Part shown: positions 1 to 5,546 of the stretch, piece by piece
Numbering within the stretch: position 1 is the stretch's first letter
Layout: each line of letters starts with the position of its first letter
Assembly: GCA_021201515.1 (NCBI GenBank)
Contig: JAJQET010000253.1
Coordinates: 1-6,006 of the forward strand
Reading direction: 5' to 3'
Length of the DNA: 6,006 nucleotides
From: Clostridiales bacterium
Lineage (GTDB): Bacteria; Bacillota; Clostridia; Oscillospirales; Oscillospiraceae
Made by a program: the position numbers and the translations under genes
The notes under the pieces: generated by a model
Told to the model about the DNA's origin: nothing
Database searches by the model: none
What the model saw: only the letters and a program-made list of their open reading frames with translations

Positions 1-73
1 TTTGTTTGCATCCTGGATTCTGGCTTCATTATAGACACCGAAGATTAGAGCAACATTAACGTTTTCCTATTTT

Positions 74-1493
74 TCAATTTTTTTCAGATTTTTTTGGAAG
101 GGTGAGAGTGAAGGTGCTGCCCTGCCCCGGCGCGCTCTCCACCGTCACGGCCCCGCCGTGGAACTGGGCGATTTGGGCCACCATGGACAGCCCCAGGCCG
201 GAGCCTGCCCCCGACCGAGAGGCGTCCGTCTGGTAGAAGCGGTCGAAAATCTTCTCCTGTTCCTCCTGGGCGATGCCGATGCCGTCGTCGGCCACGGACA
301 GGGTCAGGGCGTCCTCCCCGTTCCGCAGGGTGACCCAGATGTGGCCGTCCTCTGTGCCGTAGCGATAGGCGTTGCTGACCAGGTTCACCAGCAGTCGGGA
401 GAGCAGCTCCCGGTTCCCCCATACCGTCACCGCCGAATCTGCTTCCCAGGTCAGGGTGATGCCCTTCTCCTGAATCAGCGCCAGGTCCTCACAGGTGGAG
501 GAGACCAGCTCCGTCAAATCCACCGACTCCTTTTGGTACCGCTCGGTATGTAGCTCCAGCCGGGCGAAGTCCAGCATATCGTTGATGAGCCGGGACATCT
601 TCCGCCCCTGACGCTGAATCACCTCCAGAGCCTGCTGATACTCCTCCGCCGTCCGGGGCTCCTCCAGAGAGTACTCGCACTGGGCCATGATCACCGTCAT
701 GGGGGGTGCGCAGCTCGTGGGAGGCGTCGGAGGTGAACTGCTGCTCCACCTCAAAGGCCGTGTCCAGCCGGGCGAACATCTCGTTGAAGCTGTCCGCCAG
801 TTGGTGCAGCTCGTCCTTGCCCTTGCCCAGGTCGATGCGCTTTTTCAGGTCGTCCCCCTGGCTGATCTGGGAGGCAGCCTCGGAGATCTGCTGAATGGGC
901 CTGAGGGCCCGCCGGGCCACCAGGTAGCCGCCCACCGCCGCCAGCACCACCAGAGAGGGCAGCAGGATCAGGGACAGCCGGGAGATGTCCTCCATCTGGG
1001 AGCGGCCCTGGGTCTCGGACACCACGCCCCGGAGCCAAAGCCCCTCCAGCCCCTCCTGTACCAGCTGCCGGTCAAAGACGTAGTACAGGGTGCCGTCGAT
1101 GGTGATGGTCTGAACCTGGGCGTCGATGAAGTCCAGCGCCGCCACCTCCCGGGCCACCGGATTCTCGCCGTACAGCATGGTGCCGTCGGCGTAGTACAGG
1201 GCGGTGTAGACCTCGTTGACCGCATCCAGGAAGTCGTCGTCCACCTCCAGGTAGCCGTCGCCGTAGACGGCGAAGTGGTCCACATCGCTGCTCAGGTCGA
1301 TGTCCTCGATGCTGTCGAAGAACTCCACCTCGTCCACGTTGTCCTCCACCGTTTCGATGAGGCTGTCCCGCACCGTCTTTTGCAGCACCTGGTTGCTGAC
1401 GAAGATGATCATAAAGTAGGTCATGGCCACCACGAAAATCAGCGCCACCGTGTACCACAGGGTCGCCTTCAGGCGGATGGATAGATTTTTCAC
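74..1493 (-). pseudogene. Sensor histidine kinase, two-component system (split by a single-base frameshift)
   Basis: This is a membrane sensor kinase that would autophosphorylate on histidine and pass the phosphate to the regulator encoded just upstream. Joined across the frameshift it is 472 aa, a normal length. In order: TM1 (about residues 11-33), an extracytoplasmic acidic sensor region (about 34-172), TM2 (about 174-192), HAMP (about 193-245), an H-box FTSDASHELRTP with H259, then an N-box (LLVNLVSNAYRYG), G1 (DDGIGIA), F-box (FDRFYQ) and G2 (GSGLGL). It starts at GTG 1493-1491, overlapping the regulator's TGA by 4 bases, so translation is coupled. The frame breaks after codon 264 at a C6 run. 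The upstream piece (1493-489) ends in about 70 out-of-frame residues, and the downstream piece (from about 700 to 74) holds the whole ATPase domain but not the histidine. As read, no intact kinase is made, though a sequencing error is quite possible. The sensed signal is unknown. Confidence 0.9.
701..706 (-). other. Frameshift site: C6 homopolymer in the kinase H-box
   Basis: The minus strand reads CAC GAG CTG CGC ACC CCC C ATG ACG. Dropping one C restores HELRTP-MTVIMAQ and the remaining 208 codons of the kinase. The run is six C where five are needed. The cause could be a real mutation, a homopolymer sequencing error, or slippage between copies; the sequence alone cannot decide. Confidence 0.85.
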
Positions 1494-2170
1494 CGGCCCG
1501 TCTCCTCCCGCAGCACATAGCCCCGGCCCCGGACGGTGTGAATCAGCTTCTGAGCCTCGCCGCCGTCGATCTTCTTGCGCAGGTAGCTGATGTACACGTC
1601 CACCACGTTGGTGCCGCCTTCATAGTCGAAGTTCCAGATGTGGTTTTCAATTTTCTCCCGGGACAGGACCACCCCTTTGTTGTGCATCAGGTACTCCAGC
1701 AGGGCGTATTCCTTGGCGGACAGGGTGATGGTCCTGCCGCCCCGCTGCACCACATGGGCGGCGCAGTCCATGGTCAGGTCGCCCACCCGCAGCACGTTGC
1801 TGGCCGCCCCGAAGGAGGTCCGGGTCATCACCCGAAGCCGGGCGGTCAGCTCCTCAAAGGAGAAGGGCTTCACCAGATAGTCGTTGGCCCCGCTGTCCAG
1901 CCCCCGCACCCGGTCGGACACCGCGTCCCGGGCCGTCAGGAACAGCACCGGCGTGGTCTTTCCTCCGTCTCGGAGCTTCCGCAGCACGGTGAAGCCGTCT
2001 GCCCTGGGCATCATAATGTCCAGGATGATGGCGTCATACTCGGTGTAGGAGAGAATTTCCATCGCCTCCTCCCCGTCGTAGCAGCAGTCCACGCTGTACC
2101 CGTCAGCGGTGAGCTTTTGGGCGATAATGCTGTTTAAATCCCGTTCGTCCTCTGCCAGTAAAATGCGCAT
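1490..2170 (-). CDS. OmpR/PhoB-family response regulator
   Basis: A 226-aa cytoplasmic transcription factor, the usual length for this family. The receiver domain (about 1-115) has the acidic pair E7/D8, phosphoacceptor D51 (LDIMMP), T79, and K101 in VKPF. The C-terminal winged helix (about 126-221) shows the family pattern LSAKEYALLEYL, SREKIENHIW, VDVYISYLRKKID and VRGRGYVL. The ATG at 2170-2168 is preceded by GGGGAGG at good spacing on the minus strand. The stop overlaps the kinase start by 4 bases, so the two form an operon. A promoter with a pair of GTTTCAT repeats lies just upstream, suggesting self-regulation. The regulated genes cannot be named from this window. Family assignment is very safe, but the subfamily (PhoP-, VanR- or CpxR-like) is not. 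Confidence 0.97.
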   Translation of the reverse strand: MRILLAEDERDLNSIIAQKLTADGYSVDCCYDGEEAMEILSYTEYDAIILDIMMPRADGFTVLRKLRDGGKTTPVLFLTARDAVSDRVRGLDSGANDYLVKPFSFEELTARLRVMTRTSFGAASNVLRVGDLTMDCAAHVVQRGGRTITLSAKEYALLEYLMHNKGVVLSREKIENHIWNFDYEGGTNVVDVYISYLRKKIDGGEAQKLIHTVRGRGYVLREETGR

Positions 2171-2205
2171 GGCTCATACCTCCCCAGTTTATTCAGGATA
2201 CCGTT

Positions 2206-2234
2206 AGCATACCACGGTTTCATGAGAGTTTCAT
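2206..2234 (-). promoter_or_regulatory. Promoter of the two-component operon with two tandem operator-like repeats
   Basis: On the minus strand a -10 TATGCT (2211-2206) lies 17 bases after ATGAAA (2234-2229), a 4/6 match to the -35 consensus. On the plus strand GTTTCAT occurs at 2217-2223 and again at 2228-2234, exactly 11 bp apart. Two half-sites about one helical turn apart are the usual binding pattern of OmpR-family dimers, and here they overlap the -35 and spacer. Binding of this particular regulator is inferred. Confidence 0.55.
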
Positions 2235-2443
2235 TAGAACATTGAAAAAGTTTTGCCAAGGGCCTGCGCTTTTATTGTATGGATTTTCCCGCCGCCTGTC
2301 AAGGGCGGAAATCCCCGCTGTTCACAAACGCTTTACAGTTTTTTAGAACTCTGTTCAAGATTTTTCCGCCGGGTTGTAGTACTATATCATCAGACGATGA
2401 CAGTTGTTTCAAGAATGTGTTTTTCTCCTCTCTCTTTCAAAGG

Positions 2444-2477
2444 CAAAATCCGCGGGGCCTGCGCCCTGCGGATTTTG
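2444..2477. terminator. 15-bp hairpin with A- and T-runs in its arms, possible two-way terminator
   Basis: CAAAATCCGC (2444-2453) pairs with GCGGATTTTG (2468-2477). The stem continues inward through one G-T wobble and GGGC/GCCC to a CTGC loop. The T4 on each strand lies inside the stem base, followed by TCTGTTCT on plus and CCTTTG on minus, so the U-tract is weaker than in a textbook terminator. No gene runs directly into it from either side, so an untranslated RNA or an insulating role for the DUF4250 promoter are both open. Confidence 0.5.
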
Positions 2478-2513
2478 TCTGTTCTGACGATTCCCTTTCT
2501 CTCCCGTTTTCGC

Positions 2514-2519
2514 TATACT
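2514..2519 (+). promoter_or_regulatory. -10 box (TATACT) for the DUF4250 gene
   Basis: TATACT lies 38 bases before the start codon of the 58-aa gene. The region 17 bases further upstream is pyrimidine-rich and has no good -35 hexamer. The nearest resemblance, CTGACG, is 24 bases away, too far. The assignment rests on the -10 alone and on the hairpin upstream that would isolate this transcript. Confidence 0.4.
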
Positions 2520-2557
2520 GATGGCAGAAAATCATCAGAAAAGTGAGGCGAGCTGCC

Positions 2558-2734
2558 ATGAGTATGCCCCGGGACCCCGTCATCCTGCTCAGCTATGTGA
2601 ACACCCTCCTGCGGGACCGCTACCCCTCCCTGACGGAGCTGTGCAAGGCGGAGTGCGTGGAGGAGGCGGAGCTGAAAGCCGCCCTGGACGCCATCCAGTA
2701 TGAGTACGATGAGGCGCTGAACAAGTTCGTGTGA
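2558..2734 (+). CDS. DUF4250 domain-containing small protein
   Basis: A 58-aa protein of unknown function, common in gut Clostridia. The sequence matches my recollection of DUF4250 throughout: an N-terminal PRDPVILLSYVNTLLRD segment, an acidic middle with PSLTELCKAE and VEEAELKAALDAI, and a C-terminal YEYDEALNKFV ending, the usual full length. It has no signal peptide or membrane segment, so it is probably cytosolic and helical. The spacing of the LTELC and EEAELKAAL segments resembles a small helix-turn-helix, but that is only an impression. I chose ATG 2558 because GTGAGG at 2543-2548 makes a good ribosome binding site for it. An in-frame GTG at 2543 would use that site as coding sequence. 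It has its own -10 and terminator, so it appears monocistronic. Confidence 0.85.
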   Translation: MSMPRDPVILLSYVNTLLRDRYPSLTELCKAECVEEAELKAALDAIQYEYDEALNKFV

Positions 2735-2745
2735 CAGGCAAATGT

Positions 2746-2792
2746 AAAAAAGGAAGGCTTCCGGTACAGAAACGTGTACCGGAAGCCTTTTT
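2746..2792. terminator. Strong two-way terminator between convergent genes
   Basis: Arms 2754-2768 and 2775-2789 form a 15-bp perfect stem around a 6-base loop (GAAACG). The stem is followed by T-run 2788-2792 on plus. On minus the matching A-run at 2746-2751 becomes six T after CC. It sits 12 bases after the DUF4250 stop and would also stop minus-strand transcription from the rhomboid gene. The right edge abuts the IS-like end at 2792. Confidence 0.92.
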
Positions 2793-2960
2793 GAAGTGCC
2801 CCCTGCCAAGTAGACAGTGAAAAAACAAAAAGGATTTCCATGAAGATGGCTGATATAGTTCCCTTAGAGTAGACGCTCGAAAAAAGAAAAAATCGAGGCT
2901 ACACTAAGGGGCTATTATAATGGCGAGAAGTAGACATAAGAACAGGGCTTACAAGCGATT
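2792..2960 (+). mobile_element. Probable terminal fragment of an IS3-family (IS150-like) insertion sequence
   Basis: Starting at 2792 the sequence reads TGAAGTGCCCCCTGCCAAG, followed by GTAGACAGTGAAAA. This resembles the TGnAnTGCnCCC...TGAAA pattern I recall for IS150-group terminal inverted repeats. The next 130 bases are AT-rich, unlike the neighbours, and contain a leader frame, a long hairpin and a start codon (ATG 2920) with a ribosome binding site. The frame from 2920 begins MARSRHKNRAYK, a basic start compatible with a transposase OrfA, but soon runs antisense into the rhomboid gene's 3' flank, so any transposase gene is truncated. No second inverted repeat is seen. The right limit is a guess. 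Confidence 0.35.
2831..2922 (+). promoter_or_regulatory. Leader frame plus hairpin that hides a ribosome binding site
   Basis: AGGA (2831-2834) precedes ATG 2840, which opens a 10-codon frame MKMADIVPLE ending at TAG 2870-2872. Its last codons form the left arm of a hairpin: CCCTTAG (2861-2867), GTAG (2869-2872) and CTCGA (2876-2880) pair with TCGAG (2893-2897), CTAC (2899-2902) and CTAAGGG (2904-2910) around a 12-base A-rich loop. ATAG/CTAT (2855-2858, 2912-2915) can extend it. The right arm contains AAGGGG (2906-2911), the ribosome binding site 8 bases before ATG 2920. The layout is that of a translational attenuator, or of the protective hairpins near IS ends. Function is inferred. Confidence 0.4.
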
Positions 2961-3026
2961 CCATCAATCACAGTCGATGCCCTCTGCATACGGTTCCGCG
3001 ATTTGTCCTCCGGGGAAGGGCGCCCG

Positions 3027-3599
3027 TCAGCCGCCGCTCCCCTGCCGCCGGTGGAAGTACAGGCCCATCAGCCCGCCCACCAGGCCGCCCACCACATGGG
3101 TCAGCTGGGAAATGTTGTCCGCCGTGGTGACGCCGCTGACGATCTCCTGGCCCAAAAACAGAACCACCACCAGAATCAGCGTCAGGGGAACCTCCCCCTG
3201 GCCGAAGCTGGACAGGGAGGACAGCACGATCATCATAAACACCACCCCGCTGGCCCCCAGCAGGGCCTGACCGGGGAACAGGGCGATGAACACCAGGCCG
3301 GTGGTCAGCGCCGTGACGCAGATCATCATCAGCAGCGGCCTGCTGCCATACTTCTCCTCCAGCATGGGGCCCAGGAGGAGGATGTAAGTCATGTTGCTGA
3401 TATAATGCGCCCACCCGGCGTGTCCCAGCACATGGCCGAAGAGCCGCAGATAAGTCAGCGGGTTGGTGGGGGAGGCCCGGTAAACGGAGAACAGCAGGCT
3501 GGTGCTGGCCCCGCCGGTGGCGAAACCCAGCAGCAGCGCCCCCAGGCTCAGCAGGGCAAAGGTCAGCACCACCGGGGAATTGTAACGGATGCGTTTCAA
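3027..3599 (-). CDS. Rhomboid-family intramembrane serine protease
   Basis: A 190-aa membrane protein that would cut substrates within the lipid bilayer. It shows the family signature: H65-x3-N69 in the second membrane segment (HAGWAHYISNM), the nucleophile S117 in GASG, and the partner H168 in THVVGGLVGG, giving a Ser-His dyad. Hydrophobic segments lie at about 10-30, 68-80, 88-108, 112-131, 137-155 and 165-183, a minimal six-segment rhomboid fold with a short basic tail. The start is TTG 3599-3597, forced by a TGA three codons upstream and by the family-like N-terminus MKRIRYNSPVVLTF. The nearest ribosome binding site (AAAGGA) sits an unusually long 12 bases before it, hinting at modest expression. 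The substrate is unknown. The gene is convergent with the DUF4250 gene and follows a repeat element. Confidence 0.93.
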   Translation of the reverse strand: MKRIRYNSPVVLTFALLSLGALLLGFATGGASTSLLFSVYRASPTNPLTYLRLFGHVLGHAGWAHYISNMTYILLLGPMLEEKYGSRPLLMMICVTALTTGLVFIALFPGQALLGASGVVFMMIVLSSLSSFGQGEVPLTLILVVVLFLGQEIVSGVTTADNISQLTHVVGGLVGGLMGLYFHRRQGSGG

Positions 3600-3644
3600 A
3601 ACAGTTCAGCGTCCTTTCTGCCCGCGGAAGGGGTCGTTTTGCCC

Positions 3645-3863
3645 CTCGTAGAGTGTGAAACCTAAATCTTCACTTTTCTGTAGGGGCGGCCCTTGGCCGC
3701 CCGGGGCAAGCAGGCGGTTTCTGCGGGCGGCCAAGGGCCGCCCCTACACATGCGATTGAAAAAATGAATCACTTTTTGCCCACCTGAACAGCAATACAGG
3801 CAGTTCCGGTGCCATTTTGCGACGGTTGAATAAAGTAAAGATTTAGTTTTCACTCTCTACTAG
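3645..3863. repeat. MITE-like element with nested inverted repeats (219 bp)
   Basis: The outer arms 3645-3676 and 3832-3863 are inverted copies matching at 28 of 32 positions by my alignment, each with the core CTAAATCTT. Between them lies a second, perfect GC-rich inverted repeat (3679-3703 / 3724-3748), followed by about 80 unpaired AT-rich bases (3749-3831). The element fills the gap between the rhomboid start and the ArsC-like promoter and contains no credible gene. Non-coding inverted-repeat structure of this size is typical of miniature transposable elements. I saw no clear target-site duplication. Confidence 0.6.
3679..3748. repeat. Perfect 25-bp GC-rich inverted repeat (REP-like palindrome)
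   Basis: Positions 3679-3703 are exactly complementary to 3724-3748, with a 20-base spacer. Each arm is also a hairpin by itself: GGGCGGCC, CTT, GGCCGCCC (3684-3702 on the left). The DNA or RNA can therefore form one long stem or two short ones. The TGTAGGGGCGGCC style resembles dispersed palindromes I recall from Oscillospiraceae intergenic regions. Copy number here cannot be judged from one window. Confidence 0.8.
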
Positions 3864-3879
3864 CCACTAAATCCATCCC

Positions 3880-3908
3880 TTGCAAACCCTTCCCATTCAT
3901 GCTATGAT
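3880..3908 (+). promoter_or_regulatory. Promoter of the ArsC-like gene and tgt
   Basis: TTGCAA (3880-3885), a 17-base spacer and TATGAT (3903-3908) form a near-consensus SigA promoter, with TG one base before the -10 (extended -10). The start codon follows 31 bases later. It would drive both the ArsC-like gene and tgt. The 13 bases at 3875-3887 recur in the yajC promoter. Confidence 0.8.
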
Positions 3909-3939
3909 GGTACAACCACCAATGAGAGAGGACACTGTT

Positions 3940-4302
3940 ATGGAGTTACTGTTTGTCGCCTATCCCAAATGCAGCACCTGCCAGAAGGCCAGACGCTACC
4001 TGGAGGAGCGGGGCGTTTCTTTTGTGATGCGGGACATCAAGGAGGAGCGGCCCACCACTCAGGAGCTGGAGCAGTGGCACAAGGCCAGCGGCCTGCCCCT
4101 GAAGCGATTCGTGAACACGTCTGGTCTGCTGTACCGCTCCATGGATTTGAAGAACAAACTCCCCGCCATGACGGAGGATGAGATTTACGCCCTGCTGGCC
4201 ACAGACGGGATGCTGGTGAAGCGTCCCCTGCTGATTGGGGAGGGCTTCGTCCTCACTGGCTTCCGCCAGGGGGAGTGGGACGCGGCGTTGTCCAAAGACT
4301 GA
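3940..4302 (+). CDS. ArsC/Spx/MgsR-family thioredoxin-fold protein (arsenate reductase-like)
   Basis: A 120-aa cytosolic protein of the ArsC/Spx superfamily, the usual length. It begins with a beta strand and C11-S-T-C14 after YPK, the redox-type CxxC at the head of the first helix. Further family marks are RDIKEERPT (31-39), LPLKRFVNTSGLLYR (52-66) and VKRPLL (93-98, with the conserved Arg 95), followed by the GF motif (GFR, 107-109). Family members include arsenate reductases and the redox regulators Spx and MgsR; which role applies is unclear, and nothing else here concerns arsenic. I chose ATG 3940, with AGAGGA 7 bases before it. An in-frame ATG at 3922 lacks a binding site. It has its own strong promoter and lies 18 bp before tgt, so the two are probably co-transcribed. 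Confidence 0.92.
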   Translation: MELLFVAYPKCSTCQKARRYLEERGVSFVMRDIKEERPTTQELEQWHKASGLPLKRFVNTSGLLYRSMDLKNKLPAMTEDEIYALLATDGMLVKRPLLIGEGFVLTGFRQGEWDAALSKD

Positions 4303-4320
4303 GAGAGTGGGAGAACCGTT

Positions 4321-5460
4321 ATGTTTCAGATACTGAAAACGGAAGGCCGCGCCCGCCGGGGCGTGTTCACCTGCGCCCACGGCACAGCCCAGACCCCTGT
4401 GTTCATGAATGTGGGCACCCAGGGGGCCATCAAGGGGGCCGTGTCCGCCGGGGATTTAAAGGAGATTGGCTGCCAGATTGAGCTGTCCAACACCTACCAC
4501 CTCCACGTCCGCCCCGGGGACGACGTGGTGCGCCAGCTGGGGGGCCTCCACCGGATGATGGGCTGGGACGGGCCGATTCTGACGGATTCCGGCGGCTTCC
4601 AGGTGTTCTCCCTGGCCACCCTGCGGAACATCAAGGAGGAGGGCGTCACCTTCCACAGCCATGTGGACGGCCGGAAGATTTTCATGGGGCCAGAGGAGTC
4701 CATGCAGATTCAGGCCAACCTGGGCAGCGACATCGCCATGGCCTTTGACGAGTGCGTGGAGAACCCCTGCGCCCATGACTACGCCCGCCGCTCCGTGGAG
4801 CGTACCCAGCGCTGGCTGGAGCGGAGCATTGCGGAGCATCAGCGGCTCTGCGCCCTGCCGGACTGCGTCAACCCACAGCAGCAGCTCTTTGCCATCAATC
4901 AGGGCTGCACCTATCCGGACCTCCGCATCTGGCACGCCCAACAGATCTCCGCCCTGCCGGAGGAAAGCTTCCAGGGGGTGGGCATCGGCGGCCTGGCCGT
5001 GGGGGAGAGCACCGAGGTCATGTACGAAATCCTGGACCAGGTGGTGCCCCACCTGCCGGAGCAGAAGCCCCGCTACCTGATGGGTGTGGGCGCGCCCTGG
5101 AACATCATTGAGGGGGTCTACCGGGGGGTGGACTTCTTCGACTGCGTCATGCCCGCCCGGAACGCCCGCCACGGCAAGCTGTTCACCTGGAAGGGCGTCC
5201 TGAACATCAAAAACGAGAAGTACAAGCTGGACGCCTCCCCTGTGGACCCGGACTGCCACTGTCCCCTGTGCCGCAGCTACAGCCGGGCCTACCTCCGCCA
5301 CCTGTTCAAGGCGGAGGAAATGCTGGCCATGCGGCTGGCGGTGCTGCACAACCTGTATTTCTATAACGAGCTGATGGCCCGTATCCGGCAGGCGCTGGAC
5401 GAAGGAACCTTTACCGCCTTCCGGGCGGAATACACGGAAACGCTGCAAAAGCGGGTATAA
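4321..5460 (+). CDS. tgt: tRNA-guanine(34) transglycosylase (queuine tRNA-ribosyltransferase)
   Basis: Tgt swaps guanine 34 in the anticodon of Asp, Asn, His and Tyr tRNAs for preQ1, a step toward queuosine. The protein is 379 aa, normal for bacteria. General base D89 sits in LTDSGGFQVFSL, D143 in AFDEC, the base-binding loop is GIGGLAVGE (221-229), and nucleophile D274 is in VDFFDCVMPARNARHG. The zinc site is C312, C314, C317 and H343. The N-terminal VFMNVGTQGAIKG segment looks clostridial. All key residues are present, so an active enzyme is expected. The ATG follows GGGAG by 7 bases and lies 18 bp after the ArsC-like stop. No terminator separates it from yajC, which has its own promoter. 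Later queuosine genes (queA, queG) are not in the window. MPAR in place of the more common MPTR is seen in clostridial relatives as I recall. Confidence 0.98.
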   Translation: MFQILKTEGRARRGVFTCAHGTAQTPVFMNVGTQGAIKGAVSAGDLKEIGCQIELSNTYHLHVRPGDDVVRQLGGLHRMMGWDGPILTDSGGFQVFSLATLRNIKEEGVTFHSHVDGRKIFMGPEESMQIQANLGSDIAMAFDECVENPCAHDYARRSVERTQRWLERSIAEHQRLCALPDCVNPQQQLFAINQGCTYPDLRIWHAQQISALPEESFQGVGIGGLAVGESTEVMYEILDQVVPHLPEQKPRYLMGVGAPWNIIEGVYRGVDFFDCVMPARNARHGKLFTWKGVLNIKNEKYKLDASPVDPDCHCPLCRSYSRAYLRHLFKAEEMLAMRLAVLHNLYFYNELMARIRQALDEGTFTAFRAEYTETLQKRV

Positions 5461-5476
5461 ATTTCTGAAAAATCCC

Positions 5477-5505
5477 TTGCAAACGGGGTCGGTTTCAGGT
5501 ATACT
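5477..5505 (+). promoter_or_regulatory. Promoter of yajC
   Basis: TTGCAA (5477-5482), a 17-base spacer and TATACT (5500-5505) lie 41 bases before the yajC start, in the gap after tgt. The match to SigA consensus is strong. The flanking block ATCCCTTGCAAAC (5472-5484) is identical to the one at 3875-3887. Confidence 0.8.
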
Positions 5506-5546
5506 ACATGGTAGTGCGTTTTTACGCAAGAAACGGAGGGAATACT

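Larger units (their letters stand above)
2235..2557. other. Intergenic stretch between the divergent operon promoter and the DUF4250 gene
   Basis: There is no convincing gene in these 323 bases. Base use is more AT-rich than in the neighbouring genes, and the open frames (for example plus 2253-2546 and 2279-2521) show no recognisable protein and poor residue make-up. The stretch holds an imperfect GC hairpin (about 2281-2314), a small dyad TCATC-AGAC-GATGA (2387-2400), a strong hairpin at 2444-2477 and a -10 box at 2514-2519. A small RNA ending at the strong hairpin is possible, but I see no good promoter for one. Confidence 0.4.

Noticed and set aside
28..33. Minus-strand TATAAT as a promoter for a gene left of the window
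   Set aside because: No -35 at 16-18 bases; the nearest TTGCTC is only 14 bases away. Possible, but not supported enough to annotate.
687..1484. Long plus-strand open frame (265 codons) over the kinase gene
   Set aside because: It is antisense to well-conserved kinase domains, is rich in V, H, Q and L in the pattern of a shadow of GC-rich codons, and has no recognisable domain.
2281..2314. GC-rich imperfect hairpin as a terminator
   Set aside because: The stem has two bulges and neither strand has a T-run after it.
2880..2886. AAAAAAG as an IS3-type frameshift heptamer
   Set aside because: It lies in the hairpin loop after the leader stop codon. No overlapping OrfA/OrfB frames exist here, so programmed shifting has nothing to join.
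2861..2910. Long hairpin with A-rich loop as a terminator for the rhomboid gene
   Set aside because: On the minus strand the T-rich part is the loop, not the tail, and the sequence after the stem is AACTATATC. The terminator at 2746-2792 does this job better.
3003..3665. Plus-strand open frame (220 codons) over the rhomboid gene
   Set aside because: It is antisense to the rhomboid motifs, with long Q/H/G-rich stretches, no family resemblance, and ends inside the repeat element.
3662..3853. Minus-strand 63-codon frame starting MKTKSLLYS
   Set aside because: It lies inside the nested inverted repeats, and its second half is the translation of the palindrome. The start sits in an outer arm, so coding is unlikely, although a repeat-borne peptide cannot be excluded.
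3922..3942. Earlier ATG (3922) as start of the ArsC-like protein
   Set aside because: It is only 14 bases after the -10 with no ribosome binding site. ATG 3940 has a good one and gives the family-typical N-terminus.
4456..5529. Long minus-strand open frame (357 codons) over tgt
   Set aside because: It mirrors the codons of tgt, which has all its catalytic motifs. The antisense product is H/V/G-rich with no motif and runs into the yajC promoter.
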